Assembly: GCA_934454845.1 (NCBI GenBank)
Contig: CAKSGV010000012.1
Span: 1-57,468 of the forward strand
From: an uncultured Eubacteriales bacterium
GTDB lineage: Bacteria > Bacillota > Clostridia > Oscillospirales > Acutalibacteraceae
Length of the DNA stretch: 57,468 nt
Direction of reading: 5' to 3'
Under the pieces are notes generated by a model. That model ran no database searches. It was not told where the DNA came from and was given only the letters and a program-made list of their open reading frames with translations. Made by a program: the position numbers and the translations under genes. Shown one piece after another: positions 23,622-32,603 of this stretch. The first letter of the stretch is position 1; every line of letters starts with the position of its first letter.

Positions 23622-23734
23622 AGCCTTAAATTTTTATGAAATTCAAAGCAGTGTTACAATTATTTTTTACGGTGATTTATAATTATTTTTAGCACTAAAT
23701 ATTCTTTTTAGTAGCAAGAATTTCTAAAAAGTCG

Positions 23735-23764
23735 CAAAAAAATAGTGCCGCCGAAGCGACACTA
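23735..23764 (-). terminator. Terminator after the DUF6809 gene
   Basis: AGTGTCGC and GCGGCACT arms (one G-T pair) on the minus strand, followed by ATTTTTTT. A similar hairpin lies at 24155-24184. Confidence 0.65.
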
Positions 23765-23796
23765 CTCTACAGCAGAGAAGAAGGTTATGGTTTTCT

Positions 23797-24081
23797 TCAT
23801 ACATCCTTGACCTCCTCCAAACCTTGCATCACTTCCATCATTATCCGTGTGGCAAGGATAAATCCCGAACTGAATGCTTCACACTCGGTGATGCTGGATA
23901 GTTCACTTGTGGAGTCCTTGAAATTCTCAAAGGTTTCTTTTTGTTTCTCTGTGAGTCCCGAATTCAGTTCTTCATCGTTTTTGCATATCAATTTGACGAG
24001 CTTATCCAATCGCGTTACTCGCTTGATGTACCTTTCGTGTGGACTGATGTTGCCGTAGTATAAATCTTCAAGTGTTGTCAT
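23797..24081 (-). CDS. DUF6809-like protein
   Basis: A 94-residue helical protein. MTTLEDLYYGNISPHERYI, followed by a central helix and ECEAFSSGFILATRIMMEVM at the C-terminus, matches a family of small element proteins annotated DUF6809 in Clostridia. The start is taken at the third codon of the longer frame. The gene belongs to the same mobile block as mobC and the relaxase. The role is unknown. Confidence 0.65.
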   Translation of the reverse strand: MTTLEDLYYGNISPHERYIKRVTRLDKLVKLICKNDEELNSGLTEKQKETFENFKDSTSELSSITECEAFSSGFILATRIMMEVMQGLEEVKDV

Positions 24082-24154
24082 GCACATTGCACCTCATTTT
24101 GCAATACACATATACTACACAACTTCTCACAAGTCCAGAGATTTTTCAAACGAA

Positions 24155-24184
24155 AAGCAAAAGCACCGCATTTCTGCGACACTT
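24155..24184 (-). terminator. Terminator after the HEPN-like gene
   Basis: AAGTGTCGCA and TGCGGTGCTT arms with G-T pairs, then TTTGCTTTT on the minus strand; shares GTGTCGC with the hairpin at 23735-23764. Confidence 0.5.
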
Positions 24185-24215
24185 TCCTTCGAATTGAAGT
24201 TATTGATTTATTCCA

Positions 24216-24584
24216 TTATATTTCGCTACTTTCAGTATTTATTTCCTCAAATAATCTTAAATGAAACTTATGCAAAACATAAAAAGATAACATAAATTTC
24301 ATTAATATAGTATTATCATATCGTACTTGCTCATTTATCAAACCATGCGCAACCTTGTTTCTTGTATCACGACTGGTTTTATAAAAACTTAAGAATGATT
24401 CATAATCATTAATCTTTTTTTCTAGGCCAATTTGATTATAAAAGCCATCCTTAACGATTCCAACAAAGCCAGAAAAAAACATTTTTAGATCATAAATTGT
24501 GTCGTTTATCCCGTCAGTATTGATTAAATACTTAATTTCCTCTTGATTCAAATAATTAGAACAAGAGGAATCTATTATTTTCAT
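24216..24584 (-). CDS. HEPN-like small protein, possibly N-terminally truncated
   Basis: About 122 residues of mostly helical sequence with SRDTRNKVAHGLINEQ near the middle. The Rx4H arrangement (RNKVAH) is the hallmark of HEPN domains, many of which are RNases of toxin or defence systems. The start at MKIIDSSC (24584) follows AGAAG; the upstream frame runs into a join with the opposite-strand Rad50-like fragment at about 24590-24620. The 5' end or promoter may have been lost at that join. Confidence 0.55.
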   Translation of the reverse strand: MKIIDSSCSNYLNQEEIKYLINTDGINDTIYDLKMFFSGFVGIVKDGFYNQIGLEKKINDYESFLSFYKTSRDTRNKVAHGLINEQVRYDNTILMKFMLSFYVLHKFHLRLFEEINTESSEI

Positions 24585-24592
24585 TTTCTTCT

Positions 24593-25747
24593 GTGCAAAA
24601 TCATAGTTATGTACGCATTTCAAAGATATCTAAAGCTAACGAACGACAAATTTCAACTTTAACAAAAGAAAACGAAAAGTATTCCACAGTAGTTGAGACT
24701 CTTAAAGACGGATTGGATTATACGCAAATGTCATTCAATTTGAATGATTTAGAAAAAGCTATTTCAATACGTCAAAACGAGATTAACAATTTGCTTAATT
24801 CTATTACCAAGACAAGGGAGAAACTGATCTCTACTGAAGATCAATTATTAAAGATATCTCATGAAAAAGAAATTCTATCAAAATACATAAAAAAGAAACA
24901 CACTATGGAAGATTGCGAAATTGATGAACTTTTAGAATGTCCAAGATGCGGTATGATATTTGAGCGTTCAATTAGTCGGAAATTAGAAAAATTATATTTA
25001 ATTGAATCCTTGCATAGTGACTACGCTAATATTACAGCACAAGAAAATCAATTAACACGTTCAATAGAACGCCTCAAAAAACTCTTTGAAAACCAGCAAA
25101 GCACATTGCAAAACTATGAGAAAAGTTTAACAGCAGATCAAGAATCCTATAATATCTATGTAAAGTCAAAAGCAACCAACCAAATTTTAAAAGAATATCA
25201 TGAAAAAATAGGTGAAAATATCGCAACGATAGAGCGCCTTAGAAAAGAGTCTTCTGAAGTTAGGAAACTACTAACGGAATATCATAAGGCACGAAATCAA
25301 GCAAAGTTAGCGTATCAAGTGAATTTCAATAGATTAATTGTAGATCTAGATATACCTTCCGAACAAATTGAGGAAGATAGTGAACCGGGTTCTTCCTTGA
25401 TTGCTAGTGGAGCATATGGTCCTCGTTGTAAAATTGCACAAATGCTGGCGTTTGTAGAAACGCAACAGAAAAAAGCGCCAGATATGATAACTTTTCCTTT
25501 GGTTATTGACTCTCCTAACTCATTAGAGCAAGATAAAGATCATTTGGATTCGGTAATGAGAACTCTGTTCACATGGGACAAAACTGACAATCAAATTATA
25601 GTTGCTTCAATTGAAGGTAAAGATACCGCTACCAGCATTGCGGATGTTAATATAATCATATTAAATAATGAGAAAAACCATTTGTTCAGTAAAGATGAGT
25701 ACTTAGTTCTTAAGCAAGAAATATCTGAAATATTCACAAAATTCTGA
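24593..25747 (+). pseudogene. C-terminal fragment of a Rad50/SMC-like ATPase
   Basis: About 380 residues: a long coiled coil, a zinc-hook motif (ECPRCGMIFE) in its middle, a second coiled-coil arm, and a C-terminal ATPase half with FPLVIDSPNSLEQDKDHLD (Walker B/D-loop region) and IIVASIE. The N-terminal half with Walker A is absent and the open frame begins abruptly beside the HEPN-like gene. It is therefore a truncated defence- or repair-type ATPase. Adjacent joins suggest a deletion or insertion in this block. Confidence 0.75.
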
Positions 25748-25816
25748 TAAAACATCAAAAAAACTCCTTCGATTCTACTTGAAGCCGGAGGAATTTTTTC
25801 TTGCAATGTCCTTAAT

Positions 25817-26050
25817 TTACACTTTCTTTTCTATTAAATCAAAGAACTCTTTTTCTTTAGTCTCATCTAATAGTGTTGTTAAAAATTCTATTTCATCAAA
25901 TCGTTCTGATACTCGTCGATTAACTATTTCCCCTAAATTTCTCAATCTTCTCAACTTCACCTGACTGCGAATACGCCCTTTTAAAATAGAATTATTCTTT
26001 ATACAATCAACAAAAGCATGTGCAGATTCATCGTCGAAGCTTTCAAACAT
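25817..26050 (-). CDS. Small hypothetical protein next to a join
   Basis: 77 residues rich in charged helices (FDEIEFLTTLLDETKEKEFFDLIEKKV). AAGGA lies 8 nt upstream of the ATG, but this upstream sequence belongs to the TetR fragment on the other strand, so the ORF may be a truncated piece with a chance start. No family is recognised. Confidence 0.35.
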   Translation of the reverse strand: MFESFDDESAHAFVDCIKNNSILKGRIRSQVKLRRLRNLGEIVNRRVSERFDEIEFLTTLLDETKEKEFFDLIEKKV

Positions 26051-26379
26051 TTTCGGAATCCTTAAAGCAGCACGGCAAGAAATATCGGCTGATGTATCAG
26101 GTATATACCCACCCGAAATATATGGAATACGGGAAGAAGTTTTTCGAGGGCGTCAACGAGCGGTACACAGAATATGCAAAGCAGCTTGCGCCGAAGATAG
26201 GTATTCCTTACGAAACTCTTACGCCGCTGATTTTTATTTTGATTCGCGCCAGTGTCCACTACGCCATGTTTGAGGACAAATATTACTTAAAAAGCCAGTT
26301 GGAGGTCTTAAAACAGGGTGTCAGCCTGTTTGCAGATAAATACCGCTCACAAATCCCGAACGGAGGTAACGAGAAATGA
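26020..26379 (+). pseudogene. C-terminal fragment of a TetR-family regulator
   Basis: About 110 residues matching the ligand-binding half of TetR-type repressors (YRLMYQVYTHPKYMEYGKKFFEGVNERYTEYAKQL..IRASVHYAMFEDK). The N-terminal HTH is gone: the frame is interrupted at about 26040 by the mobile block to the left. It ends in a 4-nt overlap (ATGA) with the surface-protein gene, so regulator and target were once adjacent. Higher G+C than the left neighbour. Confidence 0.8.
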
Positions 26380-29300
26380 AAAAACGAATTGTAAGCATTT
26401 TGCTCACCCTGTGCATGGTGCTGTGCCTTGTGCCCACGGCGGTGTTTGCCGAGGCCGCACCCACCGGGACGGCGCTGACGCAGGAAAGCATCAAGAAGCT
26501 TGAGAGCTACGGATGGTATGTACTGGAGGACGATACATACTACCTGTCCGAGGACGTTACATTGGATCTCCCATTGGATATAAAGGGAGCTGTCACGCTG
26601 GATATGAACGGTCATGCGCTGGAGCTCGGGGGAAAATATATTCGATGCATCGGTTCGAACGAACTGACGCTGACTGACAGCAACTCGAGTGTCGAGCACA
26701 AATTTCGCGTGGAGGACAGCGGCCTGTGGGTGCGGGATGAAGAAAACGGCACGAAAACCGTCAAGGGCGGCGTTATCACCGGCGGGGAAAGCTATATAAC
26801 TTCCAGCGGTTACATATGTGGCGGCGTGTATGTGGACGGGAACAGTACGTTCACCATGTCCGGCGGCAGCATCGTGGGCTGCACCGCTGCCGGTGACGGC
26901 GGCGGCGTGAGTGTGGATGGGAACAGTACGTTCACCATGAAGAGCGGCGGCAGCATCGTGGGCTGCACCGCTGCCGGTGACGGCGGCGGTGTGTATGTGA
27001 GCGGCAACAGGAGTGTGTCGTTCACCATGGAGGATGGCAGCAGCATCACGGATTGTACCGCCCGGCGCGGCGGCGGGGTGTATACGACTCTACCCTCTTT
27101 CAGCCGCGGCTTCACCATGAACGGCGGCAGCATCACGAGCTGTACTGCTGACTGGGGCGGCGGCGTGTATGTATACAGCGAGATGGATGACGCATTCACC
27201 TATGACAATGCCGCATTCACCATGAACGGCGGCACGATCAGCAGCTGCACCGCAGGCGGCGCAGCCAACGCCGTCCATGCGGACGGCAGCTTTACGGACA
27301 ACAGCACCGCAAAAATCGACAAGAGCCTTGTGACCGGTATCAACGCCGGGCACGAGGGCACGGAAGATGACCCCATCCTCATTGGTTCGGCGCTGGGATT
27401 GGAGAACTTCAGGGATCGGGTGAACAAGGGTGAAACCCGTCTCTGCGCCAAGCTGACGGCGGACATCGTCTTCAACAACAAGGTTATCTTTTATGAGGAC
27501 GGCACCTGGAACGGAGAACACGGCGACGCGCCGACCGAGTGGACGCCCATCGGCCGGTACAAAAGTAACAGCGATAAAGCAACCTACGCCGGCACCTTTG
27601 ACGGCAACGGAAAGACCGTCAAGGGTCTGTATGTCAATGTTGAAAATGACCTATTCGCCGGTCTATTCGGCTATACGGATGGCGCGACCATCCGGAATGT
27701 GACGGTGGACGGCTTTGTCATCATTTCCGGCGATTTCTCCGACAGCTCTGTCACCACCAGTGTCGGCGGCATCGCAGCCTGCGCTAAGGATACGAGCATT
27801 ACAGGCTGCACCAACCTGTGTACGGTAATAAGCAGCAGCTCCGCCCCCAGCGGCTCCTATACAGGCGGCATCGTGGGGAATATAGTTGCAACGGGTAACA
27901 CCGAGCATTCCGTTACCAACTGCCGCAACGGCGGCAAGGTAATCCTGAAATCAGGCATTGAATTCTTGTGCGTCGGCGGTATCGCGGGCTTTGCAGGTGT
28001 GCCGGTCAGCGGCTGCTATAATACAGGCGACATAAAGGCTGCTTCTAACGGCAGGAAGCTGGGTGACTTCCACGTAGGTGGCGTTGTCGGCGCAATCACA
28101 GTGAATAGTGTTGTAGACAGCTGCTATAATACCGGCAAGGTGGCGGTTGAAGGAGATTTCACCGTTTCTGAAAAATATGATGCCGGCTTTGGCGGTATTG
28201 TCGGTATATGTATGGGTGACGATACTGTCAGCAACTGCTACAATGTCGGCAAGGTGACTTATACCGGCAGCTGTGAAAAAGTAAGTGCCGGCGGTATTGC
28301 AGGGGTGAATCATGGCTCGACCGTTACCGACTGCTGCTATCTGACCGGCACGGTGCCCAGCGGCGTAGGCAGCACTTTCAACAATGGAACGGAAAAGAAC
28401 ACCGAAGCCAGGAGCAAAACCCAGTTTGCGGGCGGCGATGTGCTGGCGCTGCTGAAGCAGAACGACATGACCGGCGCATGGGGCGAGTGCGGCTATCTTG
28501 CCGCCGCAGGCATGACCCTGCCCCTGCTTTCCTGGCAGAAGGCGGTTGCGCATATCATCTGCACACCGGAGGACGCGTCTCGGTGGGAGAGCGATGAAAG
28601 CGGTCATTGGCAGGTATGCAGCTGCGGCCTCATTGTCAACAGGGCTGCTCACTCCGGCACCGCCACCTGCACGGAGCAGGCAACCTGCAGAGTCTGCCTT
28701 GAGAAGTATGGGGCAAAGAACGCCAACAACCATACCGGAACATCCGAGTGGACACAAACCTCAACAACGCATATGCAGAAATACAAATGCTGCGATAAAA
28801 TCGTTGTTAATGTAGAAAATCACAAATGGGAAAACGGTATCTGTACCAAGTGCCACTACCACTGTGCTCATACCGGCGGAACAGCCACCTGCAAGGATAA
28901 TGCAATTTGCAAAGTCCGCGGAGAAAACTACGGCGAATTTAATGAGAAAAATCACACCGGTTTAAAACACACAGATAGTAAAAAGGCAACTGCAGCCGAA
29001 AATGGCAATATTGAATATTGGTACTGCTCGGGCTGTGACGAATATTTCTCTGATGAAAACGGAACAAATAAGATATCAAAATCCGAAACTTTGACAGATA
29101 AGCTTGCTCCCGAGATGATTTTAGGCAAAGACGCAGAGATAATTAAAGGAGAAAAGAAAGAGATTGTATTTAAATCAAATGCCGCATTTGAAGATTTTAT
29201 CAGGGTTGAGCTTGACGGCAAAATTCTTGATGAGAAGAATTATACAACAACTCGCGGAAGCATTATAGTTACTTTGAACAATGACTTTGTTTCTAATCTT

Positions 29301-29513
29301 TCGATAGGTAAGCATACGATCGGAATCGTTTCGGAAAGCGGAACGGCAACAGCTGAGTTGACTGTGAAAGAAAATCTTGTTTCTTTAAAATCCCCTAAAA
29401 CGGGTGAATATAAAAATAATGAGGTTTTATATCTTTCGGGAATTATTTTATTTTCTGTTTTCACAATTGCGTCTCTGTTTTTAAAGAAAAAAGCTTATCA
29501 TTTATTTCACTGA
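26376..29513 (+). CDS. Large sortase-anchored beta-helix surface protein
   Basis: A 1045-residue protein. The N-terminus is a signal peptide (KKRIVSILLTLCMVLCLVPTAVFA). Residues about 130-310 hold parallel beta-helix repeats (GGVYVDGNSTFTMSGGSIVG and similar), 340-690 have GLUG-type repeats (VGGIAGF..GCYNTGD), and 720-870 contain Cys-rich CxxC repeats (ATCTEQATCRVCLEKYG). The C-terminus has SPKTG, a hydrophobic helix (VLYLSGIILFSVFTIASLFL) and KKK, a cell-wall sorting signal. The first part is G+C-rich (to about 28757) and the end AT-rich, so it appears chimeric. Likely an adhesin; ligand unknown. Confidence 0.85.
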   Translation: MKKRIVSILLTLCMVLCLVPTAVFAEAAPTGTALTQESIKKLESYGWYVLEDDTYYLSEDVTLDLPLDIKGAVTLDMNGHALELGGKYIRCIGSNELTLTDSNSSVEHKFRVEDSGLWVRDEENGTKTVKGGVITGGESYITSSGYICGGVYVDGNSTFTMSGGSIVGCTAAGDGGGVSVDGNSTFTMKSGGSIVGCTAAGDGGGVYVSGNRSVSFTMEDGSSITDCTARRGGGVYTTLPSFSRGFTMNGGSITSCTADWGGGVYVYSEMDDAFTYDNAAFTMNGGTISSCTAGGAANAVHADGSFTDNSTAKIDKSLVTGINAGHEGTEDDPILIGSALGLENFRDRVNKGETRLCAKLTADIVFNNKVIFYEDGTWNGEHGDAPTEWTPIGRYKSNSDKATYAGTFDGNGKTVKGLYVNVENDLFAGLFGYTDGATIRNVTVDGFVIISGDFSDSSVTTSVGGIAACAKDTSITGCTNLCTVISSSSAPSGSYTGGIVGNIVATGNTEHSVTNCRNGGKVILKSGIEFLCVGGIAGFAGVPVSGCYNTGDIKAASNGRKLGDFHVGGVVGAITVNSVVDSCYNTGKVAVEGDFTVSEKYDAGFGGIVGICMGDDTVSNCYNVGKVTYTGSCEKVSAGGIAGVNHGSTVTDCCYLTGTVPSGVGSTFNNGTEKNTEARSKTQFAGGDVLALLKQNDMTGAWGECGYLAAAGMTLPLLSWQKAVAHIICTPEDASRWESDESGHWQVCSCGLIVNRAAHSGTATCTEQATCRVCLEKYGAKNANNHTGTSEWTQTSTTHMQKYKCCDKIVVNVENHKWENGICTKCHYHCAHTGGTATCKDNAICKVRGENYGEFNEKNHTGLKHTDSKKATAAENGNIEYWYCSGCDEYFSDENGTNKISKSETLTDKLAPEMILGKDAEIIKGEKKEIVFKSNAAFEDFIRVELDGKILDEKNYTTTRGSIIVTLNNDFVSNLSIGKHTIGIVSESGTATAELTVKENLVSLKSPKTGEYKNNEVLYLSGIILFSVFTIASLFLKKKAYHLFH
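26820..26984 (+). repeat. Tandem 81/84-bp coding repeat
   Basis: Two near-identical units, 26820-26900 and 26901-26984, encode the GGV-V-DGNSTFTM..GGSIVGCTAAGDG beta-helix coil; the second carries a 3-bp insertion. Recent duplication suggests that coil number can vary. Confidence 0.8.
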
Positions 29514-29737
29514 AAATTAAATACGGGATTGCGATTATAACCTTTTTTGTAAATAACAAAGCCTTAAGCGACTCCGGACCCGACAGCGGAACATATAAGC
29601 TTAAGCATTGCAGACTAATGAAAAATGAAAGCAGGTTCTCTAAAAAAGAGAATCTGCTTTCATTTAATATAATTCACAAATAAACAAACCGCATTACCCT
29701 AATACATAATTTGTTTTATAACCTGATAAGATATATG
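29514..29737. other. Region between surface protein and decayed isomerase
   Basis: About 220 nt. Apart from the terminator (29626-29668), only a short plus-strand frame (LSDSGPDSGTYKL) lies here without a start; it may be the remains of a gene. Nothing else is supported. Confidence 0.4.
29626..29668 (+). terminator. Terminator after the surface-protein gene
   Basis: TGAAAGCAGGTTCTC and GAGAATCTGCTTTCA form a 15-bp stem with one mismatch, followed by ATTTAAT. Confidence 0.75.
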
Positions 29738-30027
29738 TTATTTTGTATATTTATCGAATATTTTTCTGCAGCTTGCAATTGCTTCTTTTGTGTGCGGCCA
29801 GGCTTCTACGGATATATTCCCTTTATAGTTTGCCTTTTTAAGAGCATTATAAAAAAGCGAATAATCAAAGCCGTCGGTTTCTGTGGGAACTGTTCTTGAA
29901 ATCGGGCAAGATATATGAATATGTCTTAATTCTGATGCGCACTCAACTATATTATTCCAAGATCCAAAATAGCCGAAACTTCTTTAAAGCAATCATCGTT
30001 TAAATTTTTACATAATCCTAATTTCAT
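29738..30027 (-). pseudogene. Sugar-phosphate isomerase/epimerase with internal deletion
   Basis: From the start at 30027 (GAGGTG site) about 24 residues of a normal N-terminus (MKLGLCKNLNDDCFKEVSAI) are readable, then the frame stops (TAG at about 29950). Another frame then gives a C-terminus (VECASELRHIHISCP...YKGNISVEAWPHTKEAI) typical of TIM-barrel xylose-isomerase-like epimerases, ending at 29738. The middle (most of the barrel) is missing. It lies directly downstream of kdgK, so it was once the third gene of the operon. Non-functional. Confidence 0.8.
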
Positions 30028-30046
30028 AATTAAACACCTCAAAGAA

Positions 30047-31069
30047 CTATCTTTGAACTCTTCCGCTGCCGTCGCCCTTAGCGAGCTTTTCTACCTCGCT
30101 GACGCTCATTCTGTTGAAATCTCCCTCAACAGAGTGCTTAAGCGCAGACGCGGCAACCGCGAACTCAACGGCATCTTTTGTAGTTTTGCCGGTTACGAGA
30201 GAATAAATAAGTCCTGCTCCGAAGCTGTCGCCGCCGCCGACGCGGTCGACTATATGCAAATGATATTCTTTAGAGAAGCAATATTCCTTACCGTCATAAA
30301 GCATTGCCGCCCAGTCATTATCACTGGCTGAAATCGAAGACCTGAGAGTGATAGCAACCTTTTCAAAACCGAATTTATCAGCGAGCTGCTTTGCAACGCT
30401 CTTATAGCCCTCTTTATCAAGCTTGCCGGAATAAATATCCGTGTTTTCTGCCTCTATTCCGAAAACATCCTTTGCATCTTCTTCATTAGAAATGCAGACG
30501 TCAACATACTTGCAAAGCTCGGTCATAGCGGCTCTTGCCTGATCTCTTGTCCAAAGCTTTCCGCGGTAATTAAGGTCACAACTTACTTTTACGCCGTGAT
30601 TTTTAGCCGCAATGCAGGCTTCTTTGCATATTTCAACAAGGTTTTCGCCGAGAGCCGGGGTGATACCAGTAAAGTGGAACCACTCTGCACCCTCGAAGAT
30701 CTCATCCCAATTAAAATCGCTTACATCGGCTGTCTGGATAGAAGATCCTGCCCTGTCATAAATACAAACGCTTCCTCTTTGTGACGCGCCTTTTTCAAGA
30801 TAGTAAATTCCTACCCTATTGCCGCCTCTTACTATTTTAGAAGTGTCCACTCCGAAATACCTTAAAGAGTTGACAGCCGCCTGACCTATTGCATGGTCGG
30901 GGAGCTTGGTGACGAAAGCGGCGTCAAGCCCGAAGTTTGCAAGAGAAACCGCAACGTTTGCTTCACCGCCGCCGAAAGTGGCCTGAAGCTGATCGTTCTG
31001 AAAAAATCTGTAATAACCATTTGGTGCGAGGCGAAGCATAATTTCGCCGAATGTAACTATTTTACCCAT
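30047..31069 (-). CDS. kdgK: 2-dehydro-3-deoxygluconokinase (PfkB family)
   Basis: A 340-residue sugar kinase that phosphorylates 2-keto-3-deoxygluconate, giving the KDPG cleaved by the product of the next-upstream gene, eda. PfkB signatures are visible: FGGGEANVAVSLANFG near residue 33 and DRVGGGDSFGAGLIYSL with the catalytic Asp near residue 285. The start overlaps the eda stop by 8 nt. Together they complete the lower half of hexuronate catabolism. The PfkB family is certain; the substrate is strongly supported by the aldolase. Confidence 0.92.
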   Translation of the reverse strand: MGKIVTFGEIMLRLAPNGYYRFFQNDQLQATFGGGEANVAVSLANFGLDAAFVTKLPDHAIGQAAVNSLRYFGVDTSKIVRGGNRVGIYYLEKGASQRGSVCIYDRAGSSIQTADVSDFNWDEIFEGAEWFHFTGITPALGENLVEICKEACIAAKNHGVKVSCDLNYRGKLWTRDQARAAMTELCKYVDVCISNEEDAKDVFGIEAENTDIYSGKLDKEGYKSVAKQLADKFGFEKVAITLRSSISASDNDWAAMLYDGKEYCFSKEYHLHIVDRVGGGDSFGAGLIYSLVTGKTTKDAVEFAVAASALKHSVEGDFNRMSVSEVEKLAKGDGSGRVQR

Positions 31070-31703
31070 TTTTGATCTCCTTTAAAAGCTTAACTGCTTC
31101 TTTGGTAAGGTTTTCTATTTCATCAAAATCGCCTGACGCGATCTTATCAGACGGTACCATCCAACTGCCGCCGCAGGCAAAAATTGCTTTGCAGGCGAGA
31201 TAATCCTTTAAGTTTGAAGTGTTTATTCCGCCTGTCGGCATAAATCTGACCATAGTATAAGGAGCGGCGAGAGATTTTATCATTTTAACTCCGCCTGCCG
31301 CCTCTGCCGGGAAGAATTTAAGATATGTAAGCCCTAAGGAAAGCGCCTTTTCGATTTCCGTGGGAGTGCAAACACCGGGAATTATCGGATATCCTTTTTT
31401 CTTGCAATGCTCGACCACTTCCGGATTAAGACCGGGACTTACGATAAATTTTGCTCCCGCATTCATAGCCTTATCAGCCTGCTCGGGAGTAAGCACCGTG
31501 CCGGCGGCTATAAGCATATCGGGGAATTTTTCCGATATAAGCTTTATGGATTCCTCTGCCGCAGAGGTTCTGAAAGTGATTTCAGCACAGTTAAGACCGC
31601 CGTTTCTAAGAGCTGCCGCAAGTGCGACCGCGTCTTTCGAATCGTCAATTTTAACAACGGGAACTACTCCTGCCGCGGAAATTTCTTTAATAATATTTTC
31701 CAT
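31062..31703 (-). CDS. eda: KDPG/KHG aldolase
   Basis: A 213-residue class I aldolase of the Entner-Doudoroff pathway that splits 2-keto-3-deoxy-6-phosphogluconate to pyruvate and glyceraldehyde 3-phosphate. The family pattern is present: GVVPVVKIDD, AEITFRTSAA with the catalytic Glu, AGTVLTPEQADKAMNAGAKFIVSPG, PGVCTPTEIEKAL, and YLKFFPAEAAGG with the Schiff-base Lys. AGGAGG precedes the start. First gene of eda-kdgK(-isomerase), with an operator palindrome in its leader. Confidence 0.95.
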   Translation of the reverse strand: MENIIKEISAAGVVPVVKIDDSKDAVALAAALRNGGLNCAEITFRTSAAEESIKLISEKFPDMLIAAGTVLTPEQADKAMNAGAKFIVSPGLNPEVVEHCKKKGYPIIPGVCTPTEIEKALSLGLTYLKFFPAEAAGGVKMIKSLAAPYTMVRFMPTGGINTSNLKDYLACKAIFACGGSWMVPSDKIASGDFDEIENLTKEAVKLLKEIKNG

Positions 31704-31716
31704 ATCGATCCTCCTT

Positions 31717-31733
31717 GTTTCACATTGTGAAAC
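31717..31733. promoter_or_regulatory. Palindromic operator for the IclR regulator
   Basis: GTTTCACATTGTGAAAC is a perfect 8-bp-arm palindrome between the eda promoter and its ribosome site. It resembles KdgR/IclR half-sites, and the IclR gene is divergent, which fits repression released by KDG or KDPG. Confidence 0.65.
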
Positions 31734-31756
31734 GCTATTTACTTTTTACAAGTTAA

Positions 31757-31784
31757 TTATATCACTTTGGTTAAATTTGTCAAG
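31757..31784 (-). promoter_or_regulatory. Promoter of eda-kdgK
   Basis: TTGACA (31779-31784), 16 nt and TATAAT on the minus strand, upstream of the palindrome. Confidence 0.65.
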
Positions 31785-31786
31785 TA

Positions 31787-31815
31787 TTGAAATAAAAAAC
31801 AAAATATGTTAAAAT
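31787..31815 (+). promoter_or_regulatory. Promoter of the IclR-type regulator
   Basis: TTGAAA (31787-31792), 17 nt, TAAAAT (31810-31815), diverging from the eda promoter. Confidence 0.6.
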
Positions 31816-31847
31816 TCAATTAACGAATAATCATCGGAAGTGAAAAA

Positions 31848-32600
31848 ATGTCATCGGTTTCGCCTATATTATCAATAGAAAAAGCGTTTTTGCTTATAGA
31901 GATCATCTGTGAAAAAGGTCCTCTCGGAGCCACTGAACTTGCAAAGCTTTCAGGACTCAACAAAACCACTGCTTATAGAATACTCTCTACCCTTTTAAGT
32001 CTTGGATACATAAAGCAAGACGAGTTAACAAAAAAATATAATATCGCTCTTAAATTTCTTAAAATTTCCTCTAAAAGTCTTTCTGATACGGATATTATAA
32101 AATACGCAAAACCGCATTTAAAGGCTCTCTCGGAATTAACGGGAGAAACCGTGCATTTAGTTGAGAGAAGCGGAAATGAAATAATCTATATCGATAAATA
32201 CGAAAACTATACGAATTCCGTAAGAATGGTGTCAAGAGTAGGCGTTTCGCTGCCTATGATAAGAACTGCCGTGGGGAAAGCCATAATGGCGAAACTAAGC
32301 GATGAAGAAACAGAAAATATTTGGAAAAGCTCCGAAATAATCAAAAAAACACAAAAAACCATTACCAATTTTAACGAATTTAAGGCAGAGCTTAAGAAAG
32401 TTAAAGAAAACGGATATGCCACGGATATAGAAGAAAACGAAGAAGGGGTTAGCTGTGTTGCGGCGGCAGTGTGCGATATTAACGGAAAATATAAATATGC
32501 AATAAGCGTGTCTGCTCCCTCTTCAAGAATGACCGAAGAAAACATAAAAAAAACAGGTGCGGCCGTTTTAAAGACCGCGCGTGAATTATCCGAAGTATAA
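31848..32600 (+). CDS. IclR-family transcriptional regulator (KdgR-like)
   Basis: A 250-residue regulator with an N-terminal winged HTH (GATELAKLSGLNKTTAYRILSTLLSLGYI) and the C-terminal effector-binding domain (SGNEIIYIDKYE, then GVSLPMIRTAVGKAIMA and EEGVSCVAAAV). It is divergent from eda-kdgK, so it very likely controls them through the palindrome at 31717-31733. KDG or a pathway intermediate is the probable inducer. Confidence 0.88.
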   Translation: MSSVSPILSIEKAFLLIEIICEKGPLGATELAKLSGLNKTTAYRILSTLLSLGYIKQDELTKKYNIALKFLKISSKSLSDTDIIKYAKPHLKALSELTGETVHLVERSGNEIIYIDKYENYTNSVRMVSRVGVSLPMIRTAVGKAIMAKLSDEETENIWKSSEIIKKTQKTITNFNEFKAELKKVKENGYATDIEENEEGVSCVAAAVCDINGKYKYAISVSAPSSRMTEENIKKTGAAVLKTARELSEV

Positions 32601-32603
32601 ATT

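Noticed and set aside
26820..27000. CRISPR-like direct repeats
   Set aside because: Repeats are in frame, without spacers of constant unique sequence, and encode beta-helix coils of the surface protein.
27951..28757. Long minus-strand ORF opposite the surface protein gene
   Set aside because: A by-product of the G+C-rich repeat coding on the other strand; no ribosome site or recognised domain.
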